Shown here one piece after another: positions 1-6,405 of a DNA stretch of 6,406 nucleotides. The notes under the pieces were generated by a model. The model was not told where the DNA came from. It saw only the letters and a program-made list of their open reading frames with translations, and searched no databases. Position numbers and translations under genes: made by a program. Origin of the DNA: Planctomycetia bacterium (GTDB lineage Bacteria > Planctomycetota > UBA11346); assembly GCA_005801395.1 (NCBI GenBank), contig SYDV01000504.1, forward strand, positions 1 through 6,406. The letters run 5' to 3'. The first letter of the stretch is position 1. Each line of letters opens with the position of its first letter.

Positions 1-17
1 AACCGAAGGCGACGGTT
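1..17 (-). terminator. Possible transcription terminator hairpin, cut by the window edge
   Basis: On the minus strand this reads AACCG-TCGCCTT-CGGTT, a 5-bp perfect stem with a 7-base loop. It begins 38 bases after the DUF1552 stop codon. The bases just before it on the minus strand (GAAC) could extend the stem to 9 bp if GTTC follows outside the window. The T-run that would make it a convincing intrinsic terminator would also lie outside. The position fits the end of the leftward two-gene operon, but a 5-bp stem can occur by chance. Confidence 0.3.
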
Positions 18-54
18 GTTCTACTGCACGCAGGACATCAGACCTTAAATATCG

Positions 55-1416
55 CTATCCTGAAAATTCTAATCCGGTCATGCGTCCATTTCCTGACGAG
101 AACGAATCAACTTCCATGCCGAGCCGTTGTAACATAGTGACGTAGAGATTGGTTAGCGGATAATTATTTTTTGTATCAAAGGCTAAATGTTGACCGTGTT
201 TAAATCCGCCACCGGCTAAAAATATGGGTAAATTGACGTTCGTGTGACCGTTTGCTGCGCCCATATTAGAGCCAAATAACACCATCGTTTGATCTAATAA
301 GTTGCCGTTGCCCTCCTTGATGTTGTGCAAACCATCGAGGAATAAGGCGATTTCTTTCAGTTGTAATTCTTCAATGATCCGCAGTTGATCCATCTTTTTC
401 GGATCATTGCCATGGTGCGTTAAAGGGTGCGTTCCATCACTAACACCGTTGATATTTTGGCGAGTAGAGCCCATGTGCAGGCCTAAGGAAATGATGCGCG
501 TTGAATCGGTGGAGAGGGCCAATTTCATGGTGTCGAACATGACGCGATGCTGGGCGATTCCATCCGTGTAGGTCGTGATGTCATTCGGCATTGGTGTGTT
601 GACGACCGGTTTAGGTTTAAGTTCCCAGGCCTGGGTTTGTACTAAGCGTTTTTCTAATTCACGCACCGATGTGTAATATTGATCTAACTTGGCTTTATCA
701 GCCGTGCTAACACTGCCATTTAATACCTTAACTCGATCACCCACCATATCTAAAATACTGCGCTCTTCTTCCAGACGTTTAATCTGTGCTTGAATTTGCG
801 CGGTGTCACCTTGTAGAAACATTTTTTTATAGAGATTTGCGGCTTTCGTTTCGCCGTGAATCGCCACCCCTGCAGCAGTATAAGACATGGGATCACCACG
901 TTCAGGTCCCTTACTAGAAGCAGAAATCATCAGCGGCATAAATGGTAAGCGGGTATGTTGACCAATAGCTTCCGCAGCAAAAACATCCAATGAAATGGAA
1001 TTACGAAAACCAGCGGCGGAAGGGTGAGCAGCGCCGGTTAAGAAACACTGAACGGCGTGATGTCCGCCATCAACTTGTGGTAACGATACCCCGGACATCA
1101 CCGTCATGTTTTTACGATGAGCGGATAAAATATTTAAATAAGGAGTAGACTCGTATTGAGTTCCGGCTGTTTTTGGGAAAAAATGCTGGGGTAATAAACT
1201 CAAACTATTCATCAAAATCACCATGCGCCGTGGTGTTGCAGATGCTTTGACTGTCTCGGCGGTACTGGCTGAAAGTAATCGCGGCGTCATTGCTTCAAGA
1301 AAAGGTAACGCCATTGCTACGCCAAGGCCTTTCAACATGGTACGACGAGCAAGTGGTTGTACGATAAAACGTTGAGGCGATTGTGGCGATGATCCAGATG
1401 AAGGAAATGGTAACAT
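55..1416 (-). CDS. DUF1552 family protein with Tat signal
   Basis: This is a 453-residue exported protein of the DUF1552 family (biochemical function unknown), a typical length for the family. The N-terminus carries a twin-arginine signal, RRTMLKGLGVAMALPFLEAM, with the arginine pair at residues 24-25 followed by a hydrophobic stretch. This predicts Tat export to the periplasm in folded form. Family-like blocks follow: GGHHAVQCFLTG (about 117-128), a charged, probably coiled-coil stretch (about 198-262), THPLTHHGND (329-338) and GSNMGAANGHTNVNLP (382-397). The last two resemble His-rich segments of the related DUF1501 proteins, which are compared with the alkaline phosphatase/sulfatase fold; an enzymatic role is inference only. 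I chose the ATG at 1416 because AAGGA (1429-1425) lies 8 bases upstream. A TTG two codons earlier (1422) would leave only 2 bases of spacing. The gene starts 16 bases after the cytochrome gene ends, so they very probably share a transcript. The stop is TAG at 57-55. Confidence 0.95.
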   Translation of the reverse strand: MLPFPSSGSSPQSPQRFIVQPLARRTMLKGLGVAMALPFLEAMTPRLLSASTAETVKASATPRRMVILMNSLSLLPQHFFPKTAGTQYESTPYLNILSAHRKNMTVMSGVSLPQVDGGHHAVQCFLTGAAHPSAAGFRNSISLDVFAAEAIGQHTRLPFMPLMISASSKGPERGDPMSYTAAGVAIHGETKAANLYKKMFLQGDTAQIQAQIKRLEEERSILDMVGDRVKVLNGSVSTADKAKLDQYYTSVRELEKRLVQTQAWELKPKPVVNTPMPNDITTYTDGIAQHRVMFDTMKLALSTDSTRIISLGLHMGSTRQNINGVSDGTHPLTHHGNDPKKMDQLRIIEELQLKEIALFLDGLHNIKEGNGNLLDQTMVLFGSNMGAANGHTNVNLPIFLAGGGFKHGQHLAFDTKNNYPLTNLYVTMLQRLGMEVDSFSSGNGRMTGLEFSG

Positions 1417-1424
1417 GATCAACG

Positions 1425-1429
1425 TCCTT
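1425..1429 (-). promoter_or_regulatory. Ribosome binding site of the DUF1552 gene
   Basis: AAGGA on the minus strand lies 8 bases before the ATG at 1416, inside the 16-base gap after the upstream stop codon. The spacing decides the start: it is optimal for this ATG and too short (2 bases) for the in-frame TTG at 1422. Confidence 0.75.
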
Positions 1430-1432
1430 AAA

Positions 1433-3877
1433 TTATTTGTGCAAAAACATCGGGCTAGTCACAACTTGGAGCATTAATGATTGTAGGCCATAGCCATTGG
1501 ATTTAGTGGCATCTAATATTTTTTCGATTTCGGCGCGCTCGCTAAAAGATACCGTGGCACCAGTGGCCTGAGCGACCAAGCGGTTCGTGATATTCCGAGC
1601 TATTTGTCGATCTTCGGTGAGCATTAATTTTTTAAATGACAGAACGTCTATGAAAGATTTGCCACGGTATTCACCTGAGGCGTCAACGGGCAAGGCTAAT
1701 TTTGTTTTATAGCGGAAAGGGGGAACCGTTACCTCAACGGCATCACCTTTGCCAATACTGCGATAGCGTTCACGGTAACCCCCCATGACATCAAATGATT
1801 CCAAAGCAAATCCAGGTGGATCAATTAATTTATGGCAACTGGCGCAACTTTCTATGCTGCGATGTTTATCGAGAATATCGCGAATCGTGGTGGCGCCGCG
1901 GGTATCTGGTTCAATAGCCCCTGCATCTGGTGGAGGATTTGGTGGCGGCGTACCCAAAATACGATCCAGAACCCAAATACCGCGTTTGACCGGAGAGGTG
2001 GAAAAGCCATTGGAAGATAATTTCATCATGCTGGCCTGGGTTAGGATGCCGCCACGTATATGATTCGCTGACAGGGTAACTTTGCGCATGTCACTGCCGC
2101 TCACGGGCGGAAATCCGTAATGTTGCGCTAAACGTTCATTGACGAAGGTAAAATTAGAACTGATGACAGCGGTGGTCGGTAAGTTCATACGAACCATTTC
2201 TCGGACATATAAATGTGTTTCGTCCCGCATCGACTCAACCAACATTTTATCATTATAATATTCAGGATATAATTGTTTATCAGGGCTGGTGGAATGCATT
2301 AAATCAAGTTCGAGCCATTGAGTGGCAAAATCATCGATAAAACGATTTGACCGTGGATCATCTAGTAACCGTTTACTTTCCGCAATTAACGTCTCGCGTT
2401 TAATGAGCGCTCCAGACCGTCCTAGATCTAGTAAGCGTTGGTCGGGTAACGAGCGCCACAGGTACAGGGATAAACGCGTCGCTAATTGTTCTCCGGGCAG
2501 TGCGCCCATTTTTTCGGTTACAAACAAAAAATCAGGCGAACATAAAATAGCTTTGTAAGCAATAAGCATCGCATCGTGAAAGCAAATCTTTTGCGACAGA
2601 GCGGTCATCACGCGAGCTTGCATGACAGCGACTTCGTCATGGTTTACATTTCTGCGATAAGCTCGTTCCATTAAGGTATGTAATAATTTTGTACTGTCGG
2701 CGGCGGGATTAGCCGACTTAACATAATAGGCTCCGCCGGGAATATTGTTAGTGCGCTGATCGCCGTTAGCATCCATGCCAAGCGCACGTGGTGGTAATGA
2801 ACCACTCTCTGCAGTCCATTTTTCAATGGGCAAGTTGCCAAATAATGATTGGTAACTTTTTGGTGGCCATTCGTCCACGAGTGGACCTTCCGTTTGACAC
2901 CATTCCACGGAAACGACCGGGTTTCCCAGCGCATTTTTATCAGCAACTTGAACCTTTGGACCACCGTTTATAGGCAAATCCGCACCATGCATAATAATGG
3001 ATTCCCCCGCATTTATCCAAGCGACGAAGTCAAATTTTGTGGATTGCGGTGTGAGATCAAAGGTCTTGAGAAAACGGCCTCGCAAACGGCCTTGTGCAAC
3101 ACCAACCGAAACCACCTGATTTTCTGAAAAAGGTATTAATTTATTATTCACCTTGCTGGCAGACTGAGCTTGAAAACTAATGCGATAATAGCCCGATTCG
3201 GTCGGTGCCGTCGCAATTCTTGAGGCCCCTTGTGCTTCATTTGGTTCGTTGTCGCTATTCATTGCTCCATGACGTTTTTTTTGTGCCGTTGGTTTAGGCC
3301 ATATCGTTGCGGCAGTTTCTAATGTGGTTTCAGCGGCTTCTAAGTAGCGAGTCATCTCGGCGTAGGAAAGCTGTTGTTTATTGGCTACATTTTCAATCCC
3401 ATGATCAGTTTGATCGATGGGTAAAAAATCAGCGATTTCTAATTCAGGTAATGCAAATAAATCGCGTACGATGTGTTGATACTCATTGGCACTTAGCCGG
3501 CGTAACACCACGCGACCGTTCGTGCGTTGACGCGCGGCTTCGGCTTTGGTGATTTCTGCACCGACGGTGTCGATTAATAATTTTCTTTCTGATTCGGTAA
3601 ATGATTTTTTTGGTGGTGGCATTTCCTTGGCCGCAACTCGATCATAGATGCGAATCCAGGTAAACATGGTCGATTCATCGGCGCTGGGAGCCTTTAAATT
3701 ATCTAGACGTAGATTTCCTTTTTGCACATCGGCATCATGACAATCCAGGCAGGATGCTTTAAGGAGGGTCGCTATGGCAGCAGGTGTAGCGGGAACCGTC
3801 TTTGGCGTGGTAAGTTCGGCAGCATTGGCAAAGGGCAGCGACAGACTCAGGCTCAGAATGAGGCGCACGCTGACCAT
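1433..3877 (-). CDS. Secreted multidomain c-type cytochrome, DUF1592/DUF1588 family
   Basis: This is an exported protein of about 814 residues built from the Planctomycetota/Verrucomicrobiota cytochrome modules; no substrate is known. In order it has: signal peptide MVSVRLILSLSLSLPFANA; a cytochrome-like segment with haem c motif CLDCH (43-47); DUF1587 (about 125-190, RRLSANEYQ at its start); a roughly 200-residue insert with beta-strand-like sequence (about 195-395); DUF1595 (about 395-455); DUF1592 (about 460-600); DUF1588 (about 603-705) with RGGILTQASMM, the hallmark GTPPPNPPP and a second haem motif CASCH (678-682) followed by DPPGFALESFD; and DUF1585 (about 738-812). Two covalent haems imply periplasmic or outer-surface electron transfer. 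The frame stays open to an ATG at 3967, which would add 30 residues. I prefer 3877 because it places a clean signal peptide at the N-terminus, although neither start has a clear Shine-Dalgarno. It is the first gene of a tight operon with DUF1552, a pairing common in these phyla. Confidence 0.95.
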   Translation of the reverse strand: MVSVRLILSLSLSLPFANAAELTTPKTVPATPAAIATLLKASCLDCHDADVQKGNLRLDNLKAPSADESTMFTWIRIYDRVAAKEMPPPKKSFTESERKLLIDTVGAEITKAEAARQRTNGRVVLRRLSANEYQHIVRDLFALPELEIADFLPIDQTDHGIENVANKQQLSYAEMTRYLEAAETTLETAATIWPKPTAQKKRHGAMNSDNEPNEAQGASRIATAPTESGYYRISFQAQSASKVNNKLIPFSENQVVSVGVAQGRLRGRFLKTFDLTPQSTKFDFVAWINAGESIIMHGADLPINGGPKVQVADKNALGNPVVSVEWCQTEGPLVDEWPPKSYQSLFGNLPIEKWTAESGSLPPRALGMDANGDQRTNNIPGGAYYVKSANPAADSTKLLHTLMERAYRRNVNHDEVAVMQARVMTALSQKICFHDAMLIAYKAILCSPDFLFVTEKMGALPGEQLATRLSLYLWRSLPDQRLLDLGRSGALIKRETLIAESKRLLDDPRSNRFIDDFATQWLELDLMHSTSPDKQLYPEYYNDKMLVESMRDETHLYVREMVRMNLPTTAVISSNFTFVNERLAQHYGFPPVSGSDMRKVTLSANHIRGGILTQASMMKLSSNGFSTSPVKRGIWVLDRILGTPPPNPPPDAGAIEPDTRGATTIRDILDKHRSIESCASCHKLIDPPGFALESFDVMGGYRERYRSIGKGDAVEVTVPPFRYKTKLALPVDASGEYRGKSFIDVLSFKKLMLTEDRQIARNITNRLVAQATGATVSFSERAEIEKILDATKSNGYGLQSLMLQVVTSPMFLHK

Positions 3878-4044
3878 TGAAACGCAGGTGAAATAGGTCC
3901 GTACAAAGCCTACCACCTGGTTTATGAACTGACGGTCGACTTGCGTTTGAATGAGGAAGGCCTTCATCGTCTAGGGATTACCGCCGTTTTTCACTCATTA
4001 GCAGGAAAAATCATTCTTGTTTATTCATCGGCTCATGTGGTCCG

Positions 4045-4169
4045 CAGAGGGGGCAAAAACCACCACTTTGGGCCAATAGAGGGCCGGAATTCTGGTCTGT
4101 TCAGTAGCCAGGAAAACGAATCAGGTTTCCCGCCTTGGCCTCTTCCGCTTCCTTCAGAGAGGGTGAAAT
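4045..4169. repeat. GC-richer block with short palindromes and imperfect direct repeat at its edges
   Basis: The block begins with CAGAGGGGGCAAAAA (4045-4059) and ends with the similar CAGAGAGGGTGAAAT (4155-4169; 11 of 15 bases match, exactly 110 bp apart). Inside are GGCCAA (4071-4076) with its complement TTGGCC (4135-4140), the near-palindrome CCGGAATTCTGG (4084-4095), and a hairpin GGAAAAC/GTTTCC (4111-4117, 4125-4130) around the loop GAATCAG. This could be a REP- or MITE-like dispersed element, a set of regulator sites, or chance. One copy in one window cannot tell these apart. Confidence 0.3.
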
Positions 4170-4181
4170 TTTTGGTATAAA
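4153..4181 (+). promoter_or_regulatory. Weak candidate housekeeping promoter for the sigma operon
   Basis: TATAAA at 4176-4181 resembles a -10 box (5 of 6 matches to TATAAT). A poor -35, TTCAGA (4153-4158), lies 17 bases upstream. Transcription would start near 4188, just before the inverted repeat at 4191-4224, which would then form a hairpin at the very 5' end of a leader of about 68 bases. An ECF-type self-promoter is equally possible but cannot be recognised without a known consensus for this sigma family. Confidence 0.25.
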
Positions 4182-4190
4182 TCGTGCTCA

Positions 4191-4224
4191 AGCAAAGTAT
4201 CGGGGATAGATAAGTTACTTTGCT
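4191..4224 (+). promoter_or_regulatory. Perfect 9-bp inverted repeat upstream of the sigma gene
   Basis: AGCAAAGTA (4191-4199) and TACTTTGCT (4216-4224) are exact reverse complements separated by 16 bases. The centre-to-centre distance of the arms is 25 bp, and the right arm ends 31 bases before the sigma ATG. As DNA it could be an operator for a dimeric regulator. As RNA it would form a 9-bp stem with the loop UCGGGGAUAGAUAAGU in the leader. It lacks a following T-run, so it is not an intrinsic terminator. Confidence 0.5.
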
Positions 4225-4255
4225 AATGACTTGGTTTGTGCGGTAATCTAAACAC

Positions 4256-4834
4256 ATGGATCCTATGCCGCCAACGTCACCTGTTGCATCGCTTGGTTCA
4301 CCATCGCATTCATCGACTGAGCATCATTTACTGGTGCAGCAATTATTCGTTCGGCACCAGACCGTGATCTTGGCGTATGTCTTGTCGTTAGAACCTAATT
4401 TGACAGATGCGCAGGACATTGTGCAGGAAACCTTTCTGACCATATCGCGTAAGGCGGATAGTTTTACTGCGGATACGAATTTCCCCGCCTGGGTTTGCAC
4501 CGTGGCGCGATATCAAACGTTAAATTTCCAACGTTCACGAGCGCGGCGGTTACCAACATTGGATGAGGATGTCTTATCGTTGTTGGAATCCGACCATGAA
4601 ATTAATGGTCCTCAATATGAAGAAGAAATATCTCTTTTACAAAGTTGTTTAAAGCAATTGGCACCTAAGGCGCGCGATATTATCTGGGCGCGTTATCATC
4701 GCCAACGTTTGCCAGAGGAAATTGCCAGCGAAATCGGCTGGACGGCAAATGCCGTTCGCGTGGCGTTATCGCGCGCTCGTGTGACCTTGCGCGATTGTTT
4801 AGCGCAACAAATTTCACTTAAAGGCATGAAATGA
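4256..4834 (+). CDS. ECF-like sigma-70 family RNA polymerase sigma factor, Rhodopirellula/Verrucomicrobium type
   Basis: This is a 192-residue sigma factor that directs RNA polymerase to specific promoters. After a Ser/Pro-rich N-terminal tail (1-22), region 2 spans about 25-95. It includes DAQDIVQETFL (51-61), which contacts core polymerase, and NFPAWVCTVARYQTLNFQRS (75-94), the region that recognises the -10 element. A short acidic linker follows, then region 4 at about 125-183 (LQSCLKQLAPKARDII) with a helix-turn-helix around 152-178 (LPEEIASEIGWTANAVRVALSRAR) that reads the -35 element. There is no region 1.1 or 3, as expected for ECF-like factors. An in-frame TAA at 4244 leaves ATG 4256 as the first start (ATG 4265 is an alternative). 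No Shine-Dalgarno is visible before either. The 3' end overlaps the FecR-LamG gene by ATGA, indicating translational coupling and a sigma/sensor partnership. It is divergent from the cytochrome operon, a plausible target. Confidence 0.95.
   Translation: MDPMPPTSPVASLGSPSHSSTEHHLLVQQLFVRHQTVILAYVLSLEPNLTDAQDIVQETFLTISRKADSFTADTNFPAWVCTVARYQTLNFQRSRARRLPTLDEDVLSLLESDHEINGPQYEEEISLLQSCLKQLAPKARDIIWARYHRQRLPEEIASEIGWTANAVRVALSRARVTLRDCLAQQISLKGMK
4820..4824 (+). promoter_or_regulatory. Ribosome binding site of the FecR-LamG gene
   Basis: AAAGG lies 6 bases before the ATG at 4831, inside the last codons of the sigma gene. Together with the ATGA stop-start overlap (4831-4834) it supports this start and coupled translation of the two proteins. 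Confidence 0.6.
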
Positions 4835-6405
4835 ATGACCGTCTTTTGGAAGTGTTGATAGAGGCTTGGCGTGATAGTCGTATTTCCGAAACGGAAATGG
4901 CTATGCTCAATGATTTATTACGCACATCAGAAAGTGCTCGAAAGCGATTTCGTGAAGAGACGCGTTTTCACGGACAGCTACATAGTGCCGTATTGGCGGC
5001 GGCGGTTTCGGCCGCAATAGATTCGTCATCTAAGTTAAAATCGCCGACGATAACCAAGCAAGCTCATCGTCTAATGCCCACTATTTTCAGAAAAATGAGC
5101 GTTCAATCAATGTGGCTGTTAGCCGCTGCGTCGTTTGTACTAGTGATTGGCGCGGGTGTTTGGTGGTTGCCATTATTTAGACAAGAAAATGCCTCTCAGA
5201 TCGGTTCCGTGGTTGCGGATGTTGGAGATACGCGTGGGGTGACGCTATCGTATAAAGACGGAAGCTTATTAACTCTACAGCGTGGTACCGCACTGCATGC
5301 AGCATCTTATGAATTACGGGCGGGTGTCTTGGAAGTGACCTATGCCAATGGTGCGGAAGTGCTCATACAGGGACCGGCTTTGTTTATATTGGTAAATAAT
5401 AAAATAATCGAATTGCAACGTGGGCGATTAACAGCGCATATTCCTGAATCAGCAACCGGATTCATGGTTGAAACACCAACGGCAAGCGTGGTTGATATTG
5501 GCACTGACTTTGGTGTTTTTGCGGACCTTCAGGCGAGTGAAGTTCATGTCTTTAAGGGTGAGGTCTTGGTTAAATCACCACGGCAATTAGATCCGGTCGT
5601 GCTGAAAGAAAATCGTGCCTCACGCATTGACATGGCTACCGGAACGCCAACCGGAATTGATATATCACCACAACAATTTGTCCGCAGCCTGAACGAATCA
5701 ACCGAGGACTTCGCAAAAGCGGTGCGCGAACTTAAGCCACTGGCTTATTATCCAATGAGTTCATTTGGAGACGGGACGACCTTAGTAAATGCTATGACGA
5801 ATGGTCTTAATGGAAAAATTATGGCCCAATCCGGACGGAGTTTTTTTGAGGCCGATCGTAATGGCGGAATGTCTTTTAGTTTAGGTGGTGCTGAATCCAT
5901 GGTGTACGGCTATATCCCCAATTTTCCTAAAGCGACGAATGAACAACTGACAGTCGGTGCTTGGGTGATTGCACATCGCCGATCACGGTGGGCCACGATT
6001 GTAAAAAATTGGTCAAAAGAGCGTGAACATGACGAAGGTGGCCAATTTCATTTTGGTTTATTCGGTGATGACGGTGATCTCGAAGTGCATGTTCATGATC
6101 GTGATTATCAAGAAGTGCAGTTGAGAGAAAACGTACCGTTACCATTGGGACAATGGCATTTTGTCGCTTTTACCATGGATGGCACCACTTTGCGACTTTA
6201 CCGTAACGGAAGAGAAATAGCTTCTACTGCCTGTAAGGGTTTATCACAAATTGCACCTAATTCGCTTGGCGTCGGAGTTAAATTAGACGGCTCAGATATA
6301 AATGCACAGGAAAGGACGGGAGGATATTGGGATGGTCGATTAGATGACATCGTTATTTTTCATCGTGCCTTGTCTGCGGAACAACTTAAAACTTTACATC
6401 AATAA
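4831..6405 (+). CDS. Membrane FecR domain protein with C-terminal LamG domain, probable sigma-factor regulator
   Basis: This 524-residue single-pass membrane protein is probably the sensor or anti-sigma partner of the sigma factor it overlaps. Residues 1-60 form a cytoplasmic helical segment (LLEVLIEAWRDSRISETEM, LLRTSESARKRFREE). It resembles the N-terminal domain of FecR-type regulators in this group and contains no zinc-binding His/Cys cluster; the only cysteine in the protein is C468. A transmembrane helix lies at about 94-116. The periplasmic FecR domain covers about 125-268, with the core FMVETPTASVVDIGTDFGV (211-229) and VHVFKGEV (238-245). Residues 301-524 form a LamG/concanavalin-like jelly-roll, starting LKPLAYYPM and including QLTVGAWV, GQWHFVAFTMDG, LRLYRNG and the closing GRLDDIVIFHRALSAEQLK. 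LamG folds often bind glycans or proteins, so ligand sensing outside the membrane is a fair inference. Whether it inhibits or activates the sigma factor cannot be read from sequence. The stop TAA is at 6403-6405, one base before the window ends. Confidence 0.94.
   Translation: MNDRLLEVLIEAWRDSRISETEMAMLNDLLRTSESARKRFREETRFHGQLHSAVLAAAVSAAIDSSSKLKSPTITKQAHRLMPTIFRKMSVQSMWLLAAASFVLVIGAGVWWLPLFRQENASQIGSVVADVGDTRGVTLSYKDGSLLTLQRGTALHAASYELRAGVLEVTYANGAEVLIQGPALFILVNNKIIELQRGRLTAHIPESATGFMVETPTASVVDIGTDFGVFADLQASEVHVFKGEVLVKSPRQLDPVVLKENRASRIDMATGTPTGIDISPQQFVRSLNESTEDFAKAVRELKPLAYYPMSSFGDGTTLVNAMTNGLNGKIMAQSGRSFFEADRNGGMSFSLGGAESMVYGYIPNFPKATNEQLTVGAWVIAHRRSRWATIVKNWSKEREHDEGGQFHFGLFGDDGDLEVHVHDRDYQEVQLRENVPLPLGQWHFVAFTMDGTTLRLYRNGREIASTACKGLSQIAPNSLGVGVKLDGSDINAQERTGGYWDGRLDDIVIFHRALSAEQLKTLHQ

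Larger units (their letters stand above)
3878..4255. promoter_or_regulatory. Divergent intergenic control region
   Basis: This stretch separates the 5' ends of the two divergent operons (288 bp if the cytochrome begins at 3967) and should contain the promoters of both. No convincing gene is present. Reading frames crossing it lack family resemblance. By direct count, bases 4041-4160 have 66 G/C of 120 (55%). Bases 3968-4040 have about 42% and 4161-4255 about 38%, so a GC-richer block sits between AT-richer flanks. A perfect inverted repeat lies close to the sigma gene. I could not identify a convincing leftward promoter for the cytochrome operon. Confidence 0.75.

Noticed and set aside
1417..1422. 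TTG start two codons upstream of ATG in the DUF1552 gene
   Set aside because: The AAGGA ribosome binding site would be only 2 bases away, while the ATG at 1416 has 8-base spacing.
1785..2063. Plus-strand reading frames inside the cytochrome gene, including a Gly-rich one
   Set aside because: They are antisense to the strongly conserved DUF1588 coding region. The glycine-rich run is the complement of the proline-rich GTPPPNPPP motif.
3941..4180. A 79-codon plus-strand reading frame over the start of the cytochrome gene
   Set aside because: It overlaps the 5' end of the opposite gene, has no recognisable domain, and its end overlaps the candidate TATAAA box.
4191..4224. The inverted repeat as an intrinsic terminator
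   Set aside because: There is no T-run after the right arm on either strand, the loop is 16 bases and the stem is AT-rich, so a leader hairpin or operator fits better.
4033..4257. A 74-codon minus-strand reading frame in the intergenic region
   Set aside because: It crosses both promoter regions, starts inside the sigma gene's start codon, lacks a ribosome binding site and matches no family I know. Its odd composition follows from the GC-richer palindromic block.
4831..5010. Zinc-binding anti-sigma domain at the N-terminus of the FecR-LamG protein
   Set aside because: There is no cysteine in the first 467 residues, so the HxxxCxxC pattern is absent.
5927..6145. Minus-strand frame with a His-rich sequence inside the LamG region
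   Set aside because: It is antisense to a well-supported LamG domain. The His codons are the complement of GAT/GTG codons in the real gene.
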